Below, one piece after another: positions 25,190 to 34,414 of a stretch of 64,000 nt of DNA. The stretch spans positions 1-64,000 of the forward strand of contig NZ_JAOQJU010000016.1 in the NCBI RefSeq assembly GCF_025567385.1, written 5' to 3'. The notes below the pieces were generated by a model. The model did not search any database. It was not told where the DNA came from and saw nothing but the letters and a program-made list of their open reading frames with translations. A program made the translations under genes and the position numbers. The DNA is from Claveliimonas acetigenes (GTDB lineage: Bacteria > Bacillota > Clostridia > Lachnospirales > Lachnospiraceae). Each line of letters opens with the position of its first letter. The stretch's first letter is position 1.

Positions 25190-25241
25190 AGAATCACCTC
25201 ATCCTCTGTTTGGGATTAGCTTCTCCTATGAAGGGTTCTTT

Positions 25242-26138
25242 TTATTCATCTTCCCGGTATCCAAAATTTTTCATCAAAAATTCACTGTCCCGCCAGTCCT
25301 TCTTCACCTTCACCCAAAGCTTCAGATTCACCTTGCAATCCAGCATTTTCTCAATTTCATAGCGGGCCGTGCTGCCGATTTTCTTCAACATATTTCCTTG
25401 TTTTCCAATAATAATCCCCTTGTGGGATTCTCGTTCACAGATAATCGTAGCATCAATATGCATCACTTTGTTCTGCATTTTCATCCGGTCAATTGCAACC
25501 GCAATCCCATGTGGGATTTCTTCGTTCAGGCTGTGGAGCGCCTTTTCCCGGATCAGCTCTGCCACAATCTGCCGCTCCGGCTGATCGGTAACCGTGTCCT
25601 CATCATAAAACTGCGGGCCATAGGGCAGATATTTCAGAATCACCTTCACAAGTTCCTCTGTATTGTCCCCGTTTCTTGCCGACACCGGAACAATTTCTGC
25701 AAACTCATACAGATCCTTATACGCTGCAATTGCCGGAAGCACTTCTTCCCTCTTCACCATATCCACTTTATTGATGACCAGAATCACCGGCGTCTTTATC
25801 TTCCTGAGCTGCTCAGCAATATGCCTTTCTCCCGCTCCGATAAATGTAGTCGGCTCCACGAGCCACAGTACCACATCCACCTCGTCCAGAGTGCGCTCCG
25901 CCACATGAACCATATATTCTCCCAGCTTGTTTTTCGCTTTGTGTATTCCCGGCGTATCCACAAATACAATCTGCCCGTCCTCTGTTGTCAGGACCGTCTG
26001 TATGCGGTTTCTCGTTGTCTGCGGTTTATTGGAGGTAATGGCAATCTTCTGCCCGATGAGATAATTCATCAGTGTAGACTTTCCTACATTCGGACGTCCG
26101 ATTAAAGTTACAAACCCTGATTTAAAGTCTTTCTTCAT
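25242..26138 (-). CDS. era: GTPase Era
   Basis: Ribosome-assembly GTPase that binds the 3' end of 16S rRNA. 298 residues: G1 GRPNVGKSTLMN, G2 TTRNRIQ, G3 DTPGIHKAKNKLGEYM, G4 NKVD, G5 VSARNGDN, then the KH RNA-binding domain with ICERESHKGIIIGKQGNMLK. It lies 14 bp after the M16C peptidase gene and upstream of yqzL-recO, a conserved Firmicute order. Confidence 0.97.
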   Translation of the reverse strand: MKKDFKSGFVTLIGRPNVGKSTLMNYLIGQKIAITSNKPQTTRNRIQTVLTTEDGQIVFVDTPGIHKAKNKLGEYMVHVAERTLDEVDVVLWLVEPTTFIGAGERHIAEQLRKIKTPVILVINKVDMVKREEVLPAIAAYKDLYEFAEIVPVSARNGDNTEELVKVILKYLPYGPQFYDEDTVTDQPERQIVAELIREKALHSLNEEIPHGIAVAIDRMKMQNKVMHIDATIICERESHKGIIIGKQGNMLKKIGSTARYEIEKMLDCKVNLKLWVKVKKDWRDSEFLMKNFGYREDE

Positions 26139-26152
26139 ACGTTCCCTTTCAC

Positions 26153-29080
26153 TTAAAAACTTGTCACATTCTCAAACATATCACTGTTCTCTTCTATTTT
26201 ATCTTCACTTCCAATTACACAGATCTGCTCTGCTTTCATCATAGCTTCTACCACCTGTGCAAGCTCCCGGATATCCTCCTGGGTCGCATCCAGTACCTGA
26301 TTTCTCTCCTCCCTGATCATCTTGGCGCTGACATGGTTCATATACAGATTCATGGAACGGTCACCCTTTGCCGCAGGCGTCATGGGCTGATCCAGATTAC
26401 TCATGGTTCCGATAATGTATTTATTCATATCGTAATCACTGACTGTAAAATTCCGCAGATACTCTGCCACACCCTCGTAGATTTCCATGGTACGTTTCAG
26501 ATTCGGATCACGGTAAGACACAAAAAATCCTTCTCCAATACGGTTAAAGTTGCTCATACATCCATAAGCTCCGCCCTTCACACGAATATTCTGCCACAGG
26601 TATTCGTATCCCATAATAACCTTGAGAATCTGCAGCGCCCCGGTATAAGATGCGCCGTTGTCGATGAAGTTGCCTACTCTCGCCACATACTGCACTTTTG
26701 ACGCCGTCTTGAAGCCTTCATTCTTCTTCTCACAGTGAATGACACATGGTGTCTGATTCAAAGCCAGATCTTCCATAAATAATCCGCTCTTCAGGTCAGC
26801 AACCTGCGCCTCCAGGCCTTCCAGCCCGGCGCGCTCCGCCGTGTAACTCATCATCATATTATCCGCCCGGAACAACATTTTCACAAGCTTCTCAAGATTG
26901 CTGATTAACTTTTCTTTTTCATTGTCAAAATCCTTTTCAATCGCCGCTACCTTCTGATAAAACTCAATACCACTCGTCATATCCTTGAGTTTGGCAGACG
27001 GAGACGCATAAGACATCGCGCGGAGAGCCGCCGTCGTATGTCCGGAAGACTGGAAACGCATCAGAAGACGCGAACTGGTCATTGCAAGGATTTCTTTTAA
27101 ACGCTTTTCATCGGATAATTTTGACTTCGTAAGGATCTCCTTCATCATGGCAAATGCAACCGGAAGTTTGTCATACAGCGCTTTTGCTTTGATTTCAAAA
27201 GTTGCTTTAAATTCCTTCTCCCGGACGTTCGTCACATTCGGATACAGCTCCAGAGACGTCCCAATACCACCGGTATGCACATTTATCTCATTAAACAATT
27301 CGCCATATTCATAATTTTCCGTATCTATAATTCCAAGCACAGCCTGTAAAATTCCAACATAGGGAAGCATCTCTTCCGGCACCCCGGATAAATCAAACAA
27401 TAAATCTATATAACCGATTCCATTCGTACCAATTTCATGGAAGACGGTGGGAATACCCGCAATCTCCATTTCTTCGTTGTATATCGGAGCAATCTCTCTG
27501 GAAATATCTTCTCTCCTGAGCACCGGAATTGTCGCCAGCTCTTCTTCTGTTGATGGTTCCGACTGATAAGCTTCTAACTCATGGGTACGTCTCACAAGTT
27601 CTTCGACCTCCTCCTCAGAAAGCCCTGCTTTATACGCCTGAAGCTTCTCGCTAAGCTCTTTATCCATGCGGGCAGTTCTGCCCCGCTCCGGTTTTACCAC
27701 TACGATTGCTCCATGTGTATTGTCAAGTAAATATCTGCGGATTAGCTCTTCAAAATATCCGGTATCCATCTGGCTTCTTAAGAATGCAAAAGTATCCAGC
27801 GCTTCTATATTGATAAACGGCTTTTCGTCGTCATACAGCCAGCTATCCAGAATCTGAAGGCCATACATCAGTCCTTTGGGATAACGTCCATAATCCGCCT
27901 CCCGATACTGGAATTCCTGATAATTAATCCCCGCCTCCAGCGCTTTACGATTCAGTCCATTCTCCGCTATGTCTCTCAGCACATTCTCAATAACCCGGAC
28001 AAATTCCTCCTTCTGCCCGGCATTGGCATTTTTAGCAATAACGGAGAATATAGGCTGATAGATTCCATTATCATAGGAACCCAGAATATCCTTACCAATC
28101 CCCGCGTCCACCAATGCCTTCTTAAGCGGCGCTCCCGGCGCTGAGAGCAGCGCATAATCAAGAATTTCGAACGCCATATAAAGCTCTTTATCCAGACTGG
28201 TTCCAATTACCTTGCTGTAAGACAAGTACGTATTATCTTCCTCTGCTTCATCACTGGCAATCGAATAAGGTATCTCCACCTCTTTTATTTCGGAAAATGG
28301 TTCCTGAAACCGAATCTCTGAATCTATTTTTTCTGTGTCAAATTGACTTAAATACTCCCGGTCAAGCCAGAGAAGCTTCTCTTCCATATCCATATCGCCG
28401 TACAGATAAATATAACTGTTGGACGGATGATAATACTTTTTATGAAAAGCAAGAAACTGCTCATAGGTAAGCTGCGGAATCACTTCCGGATCTCCGCCGG
28501 ATTCATTTGCATAAGAAGTATCCGGAAAAAGTGTATTCAGAACTACCCGGTCAAGTACGCCTTCCGGCGAGGAAAATGCACCTTTCATCTCATTGTACAC
28601 AACTCCGTTATACGAAAGCTCCGCATCTTTATCTTCCAGACTATAACTCCATCCTTCCTGCCGGAAAATCTCGTCATATTTGTAAATATTCGGATAAAAC
28701 ACAGCATCCATATATACATGCATCAGATTTTGGAAATCCTTATCATTGCAGCTTGCCACCGGGTACACGGTCTTATCCGGGTAAGTCATAGCATTTAAAA
28801 ATGTGTTCAAAGATCCTTTTACCAACTCCACAAAAGGATCTTTCACCGGGAAATTCTTAGATCCGCACAGGACGGAATGTTCCAGAATATGGGGAAGCCC
28901 CGTACTGTCCTCCGGCGGTGTCCGAAAGCCAATAGAAAACACTTTGTTATCGTCATCATTTTCCATCAGTACAATCCTGGCTCCGCTCTTTTTATGCTTT
29001 AATAAATATCCTTTGCTTTTCAGGTCTTTTAAATCCTTTTCCTGAACCAATTCATATTGATTTAAATCCTTTACACTCAT
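26153..29080 (-). CDS. M16C family zinc metallopeptidase (presequence-protease-like insulinase)
   Basis: A large single-chain peptidase of 975 residues, close to the size of the PreP/falcilysin/Cym1 group, that degrades peptides inside a closed chamber. The inverted zinc motif HILEH (HxxEH) follows GLP near residue 70. The downstream glutamate region is GSLNTFLNAMTYPDKTVYPV...YMDAVFYPNIY, typical of M16C. The C-terminal half includes VKGGAYGCMSNFNRIGEGFF, with the conserved Arg/Tyr substrate-binding segment (KGGAYG). ATG 29080 has GGAGAG seven bases upstream; the frame is open five codons further without a ribosome site. It is the first gene of the operon leading to era. Confidence 0.93.
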   Translation of the reverse strand: MSVKDLNQYELVQEKDLKDLKSKGYLLKHKKSGARIVLMENDDDNKVFSIGFRTPPEDSTGLPHILEHSVLCGSKNFPVKDPFVELVKGSLNTFLNAMTYPDKTVYPVASCNDKDFQNLMHVYMDAVFYPNIYKYDEIFRQEGWSYSLEDKDAELSYNGVVYNEMKGAFSSPEGVLDRVVLNTLFPDTSYANESGGDPEVIPQLTYEQFLAFHKKYYHPSNSYIYLYGDMDMEEKLLWLDREYLSQFDTEKIDSEIRFQEPFSEIKEVEIPYSIASDEAEEDNTYLSYSKVIGTSLDKELYMAFEILDYALLSAPGAPLKKALVDAGIGKDILGSYDNGIYQPIFSVIAKNANAGQKEEFVRVIENVLRDIAENGLNRKALEAGINYQEFQYREADYGRYPKGLMYGLQILDSWLYDDEKPFINIEALDTFAFLRSQMDTGYFEELIRRYLLDNTHGAIVVVKPERGRTARMDKELSEKLQAYKAGLSEEEVEELVRRTHELEAYQSEPSTEEELATIPVLRREDISREIAPIYNEEMEIAGIPTVFHEIGTNGIGYIDLLFDLSGVPEEMLPYVGILQAVLGIIDTENYEYGELFNEINVHTGGIGTSLELYPNVTNVREKEFKATFEIKAKALYDKLPVAFAMMKEILTKSKLSDEKRLKEILAMTSSRLLMRFQSSGHTTAALRAMSYASPSAKLKDMTSGIEFYQKVAAIEKDFDNEKEKLISNLEKLVKMLFRADNMMMSYTAERAGLEGLEAQVADLKSGLFMEDLALNQTPCVIHCEKKNEGFKTASKVQYVARVGNFIDNGASYTGALQILKVIMGYEYLWQNIRVKGGAYGCMSNFNRIGEGFFVSYRDPNLKRTMEIYEGVAEYLRNFTVSDYDMNKYIIGTMSNLDQPMTPAAKGDRSMNLYMNHVSAKMIREERNQVLDATQEDIRELAQVVEAMMKAEQICVIGSEDKIEENSDMFENVTSF

Positions 29081-29154
29081 ATAAATTCTCTCCATTTTAT
29101 TTTCTAGTCATTATTCTAACCATATCAGGTCAATCATAACACTTTTTGGAAAAA

Positions 29155-29179
29155 TAAAAAAGAGGGACAAACCCTCTTT
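29155..29179 (-). terminator. Terminator of the NhaC-family transporter gene
   Basis: AAAGAGGG (29159-29166) / CCCTCTTT (29172-29179) with a five-base loop, followed by TTTATTTT on the minus strand. Confidence 0.85.
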
Positions 29180-29197
29180 CCTATTTCAGATATAAAT

Positions 29198-30817
29198 TTA
29201 TTTTGCTGCCTGCTCTTCTTTCTTCTTAATTACATACAATACCAAAAGCATCAAAATAATTCCAATCGGAAGCGCAACAACCGGAGTCTGCACAAAGCCT
29301 GATATGATGTATGTAACAAAAGAAACTGCCGCAACTGTAATCGCATAAGGAAGCTGTGTAGACACATGGTTCACATGGTTACACTGTGCTCCTGCCGACG
29401 CCATAATCGTAGTATCAGAAATCGGTGAACAGTGGTCGCCGCACACGGCGCCTGCCATACATGCTGAGATGGACATAATCATCATGTTTTCATTCGTCCC
29501 GGCAAATACAGCAACTACAATCGGTATCAGGATACCGAAAGTTCCCCAGGATGTACCTGTCGCAAACGCCAGGAAACAGCCTACCAGGAAAATAATAGCC
29601 GGAAGCAAATTCACCAGTCCGCCCGCTGCATTTTCCATAACTCCCGCTACAAACTCTGCCGCTCCAAGGCTGTCTGTCATCGCTTTCAACGTCCATGCCA
29701 GAGTCAGAATCAGGATGGCCGGAACCATCGCCTTGAAACCGTCCGGGATGCAGGACATGCATTCGTTAAATTTCAGCACTCTTCTTGCCACATAGAAAAT
29801 AATCGTAATCACAAAGGCAAAGAAACTTCCAAGCACCAATCCTACAGAAGCATCACTCTGGGAAAATGCCGTTACAAAACTTTCACCGGAAAAGAATCCG
29901 CCTGTGTAGATCATTCCAATGACACACGCAATAATCAAAACAATAATCGGGAACACCAGATCAATAACTTTCCCTTTGCCTTCTATAACATCTTCCTCTG
30001 CATTCGCATAAGGTCTGTCAGATGTTGTATACAAATCACCTTTTTCTGCGTTGTCCTCGTGCAGCTTCATCGGACCATAATCTACGTTCATCACAACCAG
30101 CCCAATCATCATTACGATTGTAAGCAAAGCATAGAAGTTGTACGGAATCGCACGGACAAAAATAGAAAGCCCGTCTTCTCCTTCTACAAACCCCGTAACC
30201 GCAGCAGCCCAGGAAGAAATCGGCGCAATAATGCAGACCGGAGCCGCTGTAGCATCAATCAGATAAGATAACTTCGCACGGGATACCTTGTGCTTATCTG
30301 TTACCGGACGCATAACGCTTCCCACCGTCAGACAGTTAAAGTAATCATCGATAAAAATTAATACACCCAGCGCAATCGTCGCAAGCTGTGCTCCTGCGCG
30401 CGTCTTAATATGTTCGCTGGCCCAACGCCCAAACGCTGCCGAACCGCCCGCCTTGTTCATCAGGCATACCATGATACCCAGAATAACCAGAAATACCAGA
30501 ATACCTACATTGTAGCTGTCAGACAATACACTGATAATTCCTCCCTGAAATACATGAGTAATCGTCGTCTCAAACGTAAATCCTGAATAAAAGAGTCCCC
30601 CCATCAAGATTCCAATAAACAGGGAACTATATACCTCCTTTGTAATCAACGCCAGAACAATCGCAACAATCGGAGGCACCAGCGCCCAGAAAGACGCATA
30701 CATAGACGGCACATACTCTTCTGCTTCTTCTGCCGCAAATGCAATCACCGGACAACACATTACCATTAATGCAATCGTCGAAACTGCCCATACTAACTTG
30801 TGTTTTACTTTTTTCAT
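29198..30817 (-). CDS. lysW: NhaC-family transporter under lysine riboswitch control; probable lysine transporter (LysW-like)
   Basis: A 539-residue inner-membrane protein of the NhaC/ArsB-like antiporter family: a first membrane helix near residue 10, and FIDDYFNCLTVGSVMRPVTD, DATAAPVCIIAPISSWAAAV, FATGTSWGTFGILIPIVVAV and GDHCSPISDTTIMASAGA as family marks. NhaC proteins are annotated as Na+/H+ antiporters. However, the leader holds a lysine riboswitch (30920-31088), and NhaC-family genes behind L-boxes have been predicted to be lysine transporters (LysW). Lysine uptake is therefore the best reading; Na+ exchange is the alternative. ATG 30817 is six bases after GAGGG; ATG 30820 is possible. 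It is monocistronic. Confidence 0.85.
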   Translation of the reverse strand: MKKVKHKLVWAVSTIALMVMCCPVIAFAAEEAEEYVPSMYASFWALVPPIVAIVLALITKEVYSSLFIGILMGGLFYSGFTFETTITHVFQGGIISVLSDSYNVGILVFLVILGIMVCLMNKAGGSAAFGRWASEHIKTRAGAQLATIALGVLIFIDDYFNCLTVGSVMRPVTDKHKVSRAKLSYLIDATAAPVCIIAPISSWAAAVTGFVEGEDGLSIFVRAIPYNFYALLTIVMMIGLVVMNVDYGPMKLHEDNAEKGDLYTTSDRPYANAEEDVIEGKGKVIDLVFPIIVLIIACVIGMIYTGGFFSGESFVTAFSQSDASVGLVLGSFFAFVITIIFYVARRVLKFNECMSCIPDGFKAMVPAILILTLAWTLKAMTDSLGAAEFVAGVMENAAGGLVNLLPAIIFLVGCFLAFATGTSWGTFGILIPIVVAVFAGTNENMMIMSISACMAGAVCGDHCSPISDTTIMASAGAQCNHVNHVSTQLPYAITVAAVSFVTYIISGFVQTPVVALPIGIILMLLVLYVIKKKEEQAAK

Positions 30818-30844
30818 CATAAGCCCTCTCTTTTCCTTTATACG

Positions 30845-30891
30845 TAAAATGCCATGAACAACGCTTACAAGTAAAACGCGCTCATGGCATA
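30845..30891 (-). terminator. Expression-platform hairpin of the lysine riboswitch
   Basis: On the minus strand ATGCCATGAGCGCG pairs with GCGTTGTTCATGGCAT around a loop, then TTTTACG. It lies between the aptamer and the transporter start, the position of a transcription attenuator. The T run is modest. Confidence 0.7.
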
Positions 30892-30919
30892 ATGTCTTTC
30901 ATTCCGGTATCAATCGCAG

Positions 30920-31088
30920 CCTGTGATAGCGCTCCACTATTGTGACAGTACACAGCATATTCTGCTGTATCCCAGGAAACGTATCCGGACCAGACTCACT
31001 TCCTTCGGCAGTCTCCCCTTTCTCTTTGCAGCAGTTGTCCGGCTGTAGCCGCAAAAATACTGATGAAGCCCGCACCTCTATCAAGCTT
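30920..31088 (-). ncRNA. Lysine riboswitch (L-box)
   Basis: The minus strand shows the L-box landmarks in order: GATAGAGGTGC (31072-31082 region) at the 5' side of P1 and the loop E motif, an AGTA shortly after, GGGGAGACTGCCGAAG and AAGTGAG (30995-31010 region) in the core, and ACTGTCAC (30942-30949) at the 3' junction, with CTATCAC (30923-30929) closing P1 against TTGATAG. It directs lysine-dependent repression of the NhaC-family transporter downstream. Confidence 0.92.
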
Positions 31089-31094
31089 ATTCAT

Positions 31095-31100
31095 ATTATA
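31095..31100 (-). promoter_or_regulatory. -10 element of the riboswitch-transporter unit
   Basis: A perfect TATAAT on the minus strand places the start near 31088, the 5' edge of the aptamer. No good -35 is seen at 17 bp; a TTGACA lies 26 bp upstream, too far to pair with it. Confidence 0.4.
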
Positions 31101-31128
31101 TATGTTGTAACATCTCCGACTTAAAATG

Positions 31129-31887
31129 TCAAGCTTTCTTTCTCTCTATCTTAAGCTGCAGGTTCACACCAAAAGGATTCACCGTTACCCCTGCGGCTCC
31201 CGGCATCATAATATCCGGTATCTTTCCCGCCTCCACTGCAGCCGTCTTCATCTTGCCGCCATGAAACTGCTGGAACTTCTGAAACTCCAGGAAATCTGTA
31301 AATAAAGGCTGGAATGCCTGTCCATCTTTCTGCTTAAGCAGCATCATTTCCTTTCCTTCACCCTCCTCCTGGTATGCCACAATATAACGCCCTTCTTTAT
31401 AATGCGTCATCATCTCTTCCTGCATCTCTTTCATCTCTTCCGTTACCTGCGGATTCGCCTGACGTCGGAACTCCTGCATAAAATAAAGAGCTGTCAAATG
31501 AAACTCTGGATTCTCAATCCTTACCTTCCCTTCCGGAAGCATATCGTCACTTGGACGGATAATCAACTCCGTCAGCTGAATAGCAATTTCATCCGGCGTT
31601 CCTTTTCCAACCTTAATGCAGTTCACACCTGTTGGAAACAGGCTGTTATAGAATGCCAGGAACTGCTTCTTATCTACCTGTGCAATCTGCACCGGGATAT
31701 TTTCTGCACGAAGCTCCTCTGCTGTCTTCTTCGCATCTTCTTCTGTATAATACACCAAAACCTCATCATCGTACGTCTCAGAATCACATACCACGTACGG
31801 CATCCTGGTACAATTAGACATAATCACATACACTGCTTCTGAATTACGGAGCTTCTCCATAGTAGCTTTCTTTCTTTCCTTATCCAT
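31129..31887 (-). CDS. SseB-domain protein of unknown function
   Basis: 252 residues with no signal peptide or membrane segment. The N-terminal part (EKLRNSEAVYVIMSN..., TEEDAKKTAEELRAENIPVQ) and the C-terminal part (PLFTDFLEFQKF ... AAGVTVNPFGVNLQL) each show the SseB-type pattern in which a value is compared with a stored setting and the chain ends in GVxVNPxGxN. In enhancin-serine-sensitivity SseB and Lachnospiraceae homologues the biochemical role is unknown. ATG 31887 is chosen because homology-like sequence begins there; the frame is open to 31953. It lies upstream of the riboswitch-transporter unit and is divergent from folC. Confidence 0.7.
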   Translation of the reverse strand: MDKERKKATMEKLRNSEAVYVIMSNCTRMPYVVCDSETYDDEVLVYYTEEDAKKTAEELRAENIPVQIAQVDKKQFLAFYNSLFPTGVNCIKVGKGTPDEIAIQLTELIIRPSDDMLPEGKVRIENPEFHLTALYFMQEFRRQANPQVTEEMKEMQEEMMTHYKEGRYIVAYQEEGEGKEMMLLKQKDGQAFQPLFTDFLEFQKFQQFHGGKMKTAAVEAGKIPDIMMPGAAGVTVNPFGVNLQLKIERKKA

Positions 31888-31973
31888 TTCACATCTTACC
31901 TTTCTTGTTACTTTCCTCTCTATTATAACGCAAGAATCTCTTTCCGTACACAAAAAAATAAATACTAATTCTC

Positions 31974-32002
31974 TTGTAGTTCATTTGTTTTAGTGTTATG
32001 AT
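31974..32002 (+). promoter_or_regulatory. Promoter of the folate operon
   Basis: TTGTAG (31974-31979), 17 bp, TATGAT (31997-32002), giving a leader of about 30 bases before folC. No tetrahydrofolate riboswitch was recognised. Confidence 0.6.
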
Positions 32003-32038
32003 AGCGACAGGAAAAAACACAGAAAGGAAATAAGAAAC

Positions 32039-33346
32039 GTGACCTATAAAGAAGCAAGGGTATATTTGGACAAGGTGTCGAAATACGGAAGTGTACTTGG
32101 TTTGGATACGGTCCGGGAACTGCTGCATGAACTGGGAGACCCGCAGAAGGGGCTGAAATTCATACATATTGCCGGAACCAATGGAAAGGGCTCTGTACTC
32201 GCATACACTTCTACCATATTGAGTGAAGCAGGCTACCGGACCGGACGATATGTATCACCGACAGTAGTTTCCTATCTGGAACGCATTCAGGTAGACGGAA
32301 AATGGATATCTGAATCTGCATTTGCAAGATTAACAAAAAAAGTTCAGGAAGCTATCGCACGCATGGAAAACACCGGAAAGGGAAGCCCTACCGTATTTGA
32401 AGCCGAAACTGCAATAGCTTTTTTGTATTTTAAAGAACAGGGCTGTGATTTTGTCGTATTGGAATGCGGGCTTGGCGGCGCTTTGGACGCCACGAATATT
32501 ATCGAAAATACAATCTGTGCAGTATTTACATCTATCAGCTGCGATCACTTGGGCGTTATCGGAAACACATTGGAAGAGATCGCAGAAAACAAGGCAGGCA
32601 TCATGAAACCCGGCTGTATTGTCATTTCCGCCCCTCAGCTTCCACAGGTTATGAAAATCCTTGCCGATTCTGCAAAAGACTGCGGATGCCCCTTTCATCC
32701 TGCGGATAAAAGTCTTGCCTATATCCTGGAAGAAAACTATGAAGGACAGACTTTTCTTTATAAAAACTATGTTCCTTTCCACTGTTCTCTTGCCGGGAAA
32801 CACCAGCTTGATAACGCAATCACGACATTGGAGATTCTTGGCGCCCTGCAGACATTGGGATATCCTGTTTCTTCGGACTCCATAAACAAAGGTTTCCAGA
32901 AAACCATATGGCCGGGACGGTTCACCTGCCTCTGCCATACTCCCCTCTTTTTTATTGACGGCGCTCACAACGAAGCTGCCGCCATTTGTCTCCGCGAAAC
33001 CCTGGAGTCTTATTTTCCCGGAAGGCGCCTCATTTACATCATGGGCGTTTTTAAAGATAAAGAATACGAGAAAATTGCTGCCGTCATGGCTCCTTTGGCA
33101 AAGTCAATCCATACCCTTACACTTCCCGACCGGAAGCGTTCACTTCCGGCAGAAATGCTGGCTGAAGTAATGCAAAAATACTGTCCGCCGGATATCTCCA
33201 TCCAATCTGAACCGGATGAAAAAACGGCCGTGGAAAGCACTCTGTCAGAAGCGAAAGAAGATGACATTATTCTTGCTTTTGGCTCCCTGTCTTATCTGGG
33301 AGAGATTATGAAGACAGTGCACCATATTACAATAAATACAAAATAG
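32039..33346 (+). CDS. folC: Dihydrofolate synthase / folylpolyglutamate synthase
   Basis: Adds glutamate to dihydropteroate and then further glutamates to folates. A 435-residue Mur-ligase-like enzyme: P-loop FIHIAGTNGKGSVLAYTSTI, FEAETAIAFLYFKEQ, VLECGLGGALDATNII, SCDHLGVIGNTLEEIA and DGAHNEAA. It starts at GTG 32039 after GAAAGGA; the next ATG would cut off the conserved N-terminus. First gene of folC-folE-HD-folP-folBK, with 14 bp to folE. Folate genes not seen here are folA and the pab genes. Confidence 0.95.
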   Translation: MTYKEARVYLDKVSKYGSVLGLDTVRELLHELGDPQKGLKFIHIAGTNGKGSVLAYTSTILSEAGYRTGRYVSPTVVSYLERIQVDGKWISESAFARLTKKVQEAIARMENTGKGSPTVFEAETAIAFLYFKEQGCDFVVLECGLGGALDATNIIENTICAVFTSISCDHLGVIGNTLEEIAENKAGIMKPGCIVISAPQLPQVMKILADSAKDCGCPFHPADKSLAYILEENYEGQTFLYKNYVPFHCSLAGKHQLDNAITTLEILGALQTLGYPVSSDSINKGFQKTIWPGRFTCLCHTPLFFIDGAHNEAAAICLRETLESYFPGRRLIYIMGVFKDKEYEKIAAVMAPLAKSIHTLTLPDRKRSLPAEMLAEVMQKYCPPDISIQSEPDEKTAVESTLSEAKEDDIILAFGSLSYLGEIMKTVHHITINTK

Positions 33347-33360
33347 AAAAGGATAGAATC

Positions 33361-33918
33361 ATGATAGATCAGGAAAAAATCAAACAGGCTGTGCGCCTCC
33401 TTCTGGAAGGTATGGGAGAAGACGTGAATCGGGAGGGGCTTATAGAGACCCCTGACAGAATTGCAAGAATGTATACAGAACTCTACAATGGCATGGATCA
33501 GGATGCTGCCGTCCACTTAAGTAAAACCTTCCGCACAGACAACAGCGAAATGGTTCTGGAAAAAGATATTACTTTTTACTCCACCTGCGAGCACCATATG
33601 CTCCCCTTCTATGGCAAGGCGCACATTGCCTACATTCCTAACGGCAGGGTCGTAGGTTTAAGCAAGCTTGCCCGGACCGTAGAAGTATTTGCCAGGAGGC
33701 TGCAGCTTCAAGAACAGCTGACAGACCAGATTGCCGATGCATTGATGACCCATATGCAGCCCAAGGGCGTTATGGTTATGCTGGAAGCAGAGCATATGTG
33801 TATGACCATGCGAGGCATTAAAAAACCGGGAAGCCAGACCGTAACACTGGCAAAACGAGGCGAATTCGAATGTGATCCGGCACTGGAAGAACGCTTTTTC
33901 CAAATGCTGCGGAGGTAA
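33361..33918 (+). CDS. folE: GTP cyclohydrolase I
   Basis: Converts GTP to 7,8-dihydroneopterin triphosphate, the first folate-specific step. 185 residues: RIARMYTELYNGMD, the zinc segment FYSTCEHHMLPFYGKAHIAY (Cys and His ligands), GLSKLARTVEVFARRLQLQE, and LEAEHMCMTMRGIKKPGS with the third ligand Cys. The length is that of the short bacterial type. AAAGGA precedes ATG 33361. Confidence 0.97.
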   Translation: MIDQEKIKQAVRLLLEGMGEDVNREGLIETPDRIARMYTELYNGMDQDAAVHLSKTFRTDNSEMVLEKDITFYSTCEHHMLPFYGKAHIAYIPNGRVVGLSKLARTVEVFARRLQLQEQLTDQIADALMTHMQPKGVMVMLEAEHMCMTMRGIKKPGSQTVTLAKRGEFECDPALEERFFQMLRR

Positions 33919-33922
33919 CAGC

Positions 33923-34414
33923 ATGGAACAGTTATTTTTTATACAAAACCATCCTCTCTATACCGCTTCTTATGCAAAACTCGCCGCTCTTGAAAAAGGA
34001 CGGCTCTTTTGCTGCCACCAGATGGACCACCTGCTTGCTGTGGCAAGGATTGCCTATATCCGAAATCTGGAGCGGAATCTGGGTCTAAAAAAGGAGAGTA
34101 TTTATGCTGCTGCTCTTCTTCACGATATTGGAAAATATGCCCAATATGAAGAAGGGATCCCTCACGAAATCAAAAGTGCTGAGATTGCCGGAATTATTCT
34201 TTCCGACATGCCGGAAAGGATCCGATTCACTCCTGCAGAACAGCAGGAAATTCTTACTGCAATCCGCGGGCACAGAAAACTTAGGGAAAACGCTATCCTG
34301 CTGGAAAATCTGCTATATGAAAGCGACAAAGCCTCCCGCACTTGCTTTGCCTGTCCTGCCGAGCCGGAATGTAACTGGAGTACAACAAAAAAGAATATGG
34401 AGATAACAATATGA
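33923..34414 (+). CDS. HD-domain phosphohydrolase-like protein in the folate operon
   Basis: 163 residues. HD superfamily pattern: His36 (CHQMDHLLAVARIAY), HD at 67-68 (AAALLHDIGKYAQYEEGIPH), His81 and a later helical part, consistent with a metal-dependent phosphohydrolase. A Cys-rich tail (RTCFACPAEPECNWS) may bind metal. The start is ATG 33923 with GGAGGT six bases upstream. The gene begins four bases after folE and overlaps folP by 4 bp (ATGA), so it is firmly inside the folate operon. The substrate is unknown; a pterin phosphate is an attractive inference because the enzyme that dephosphorylates dihydroneopterin (tri)phosphate is not otherwise visible. Confidence 0.85.
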   Translation: MEQLFFIQNHPLYTASYAKLAALEKGRLFCCHQMDHLLAVARIAYIRNLERNLGLKKESIYAAALLHDIGKYAQYEEGIPHEIKSAEIAGIILSDMPERIRFTPAEQQEILTAIRGHRKLRENAILLENLLYESDKASRTCFACPAEPECNWSTTKKNMEITI

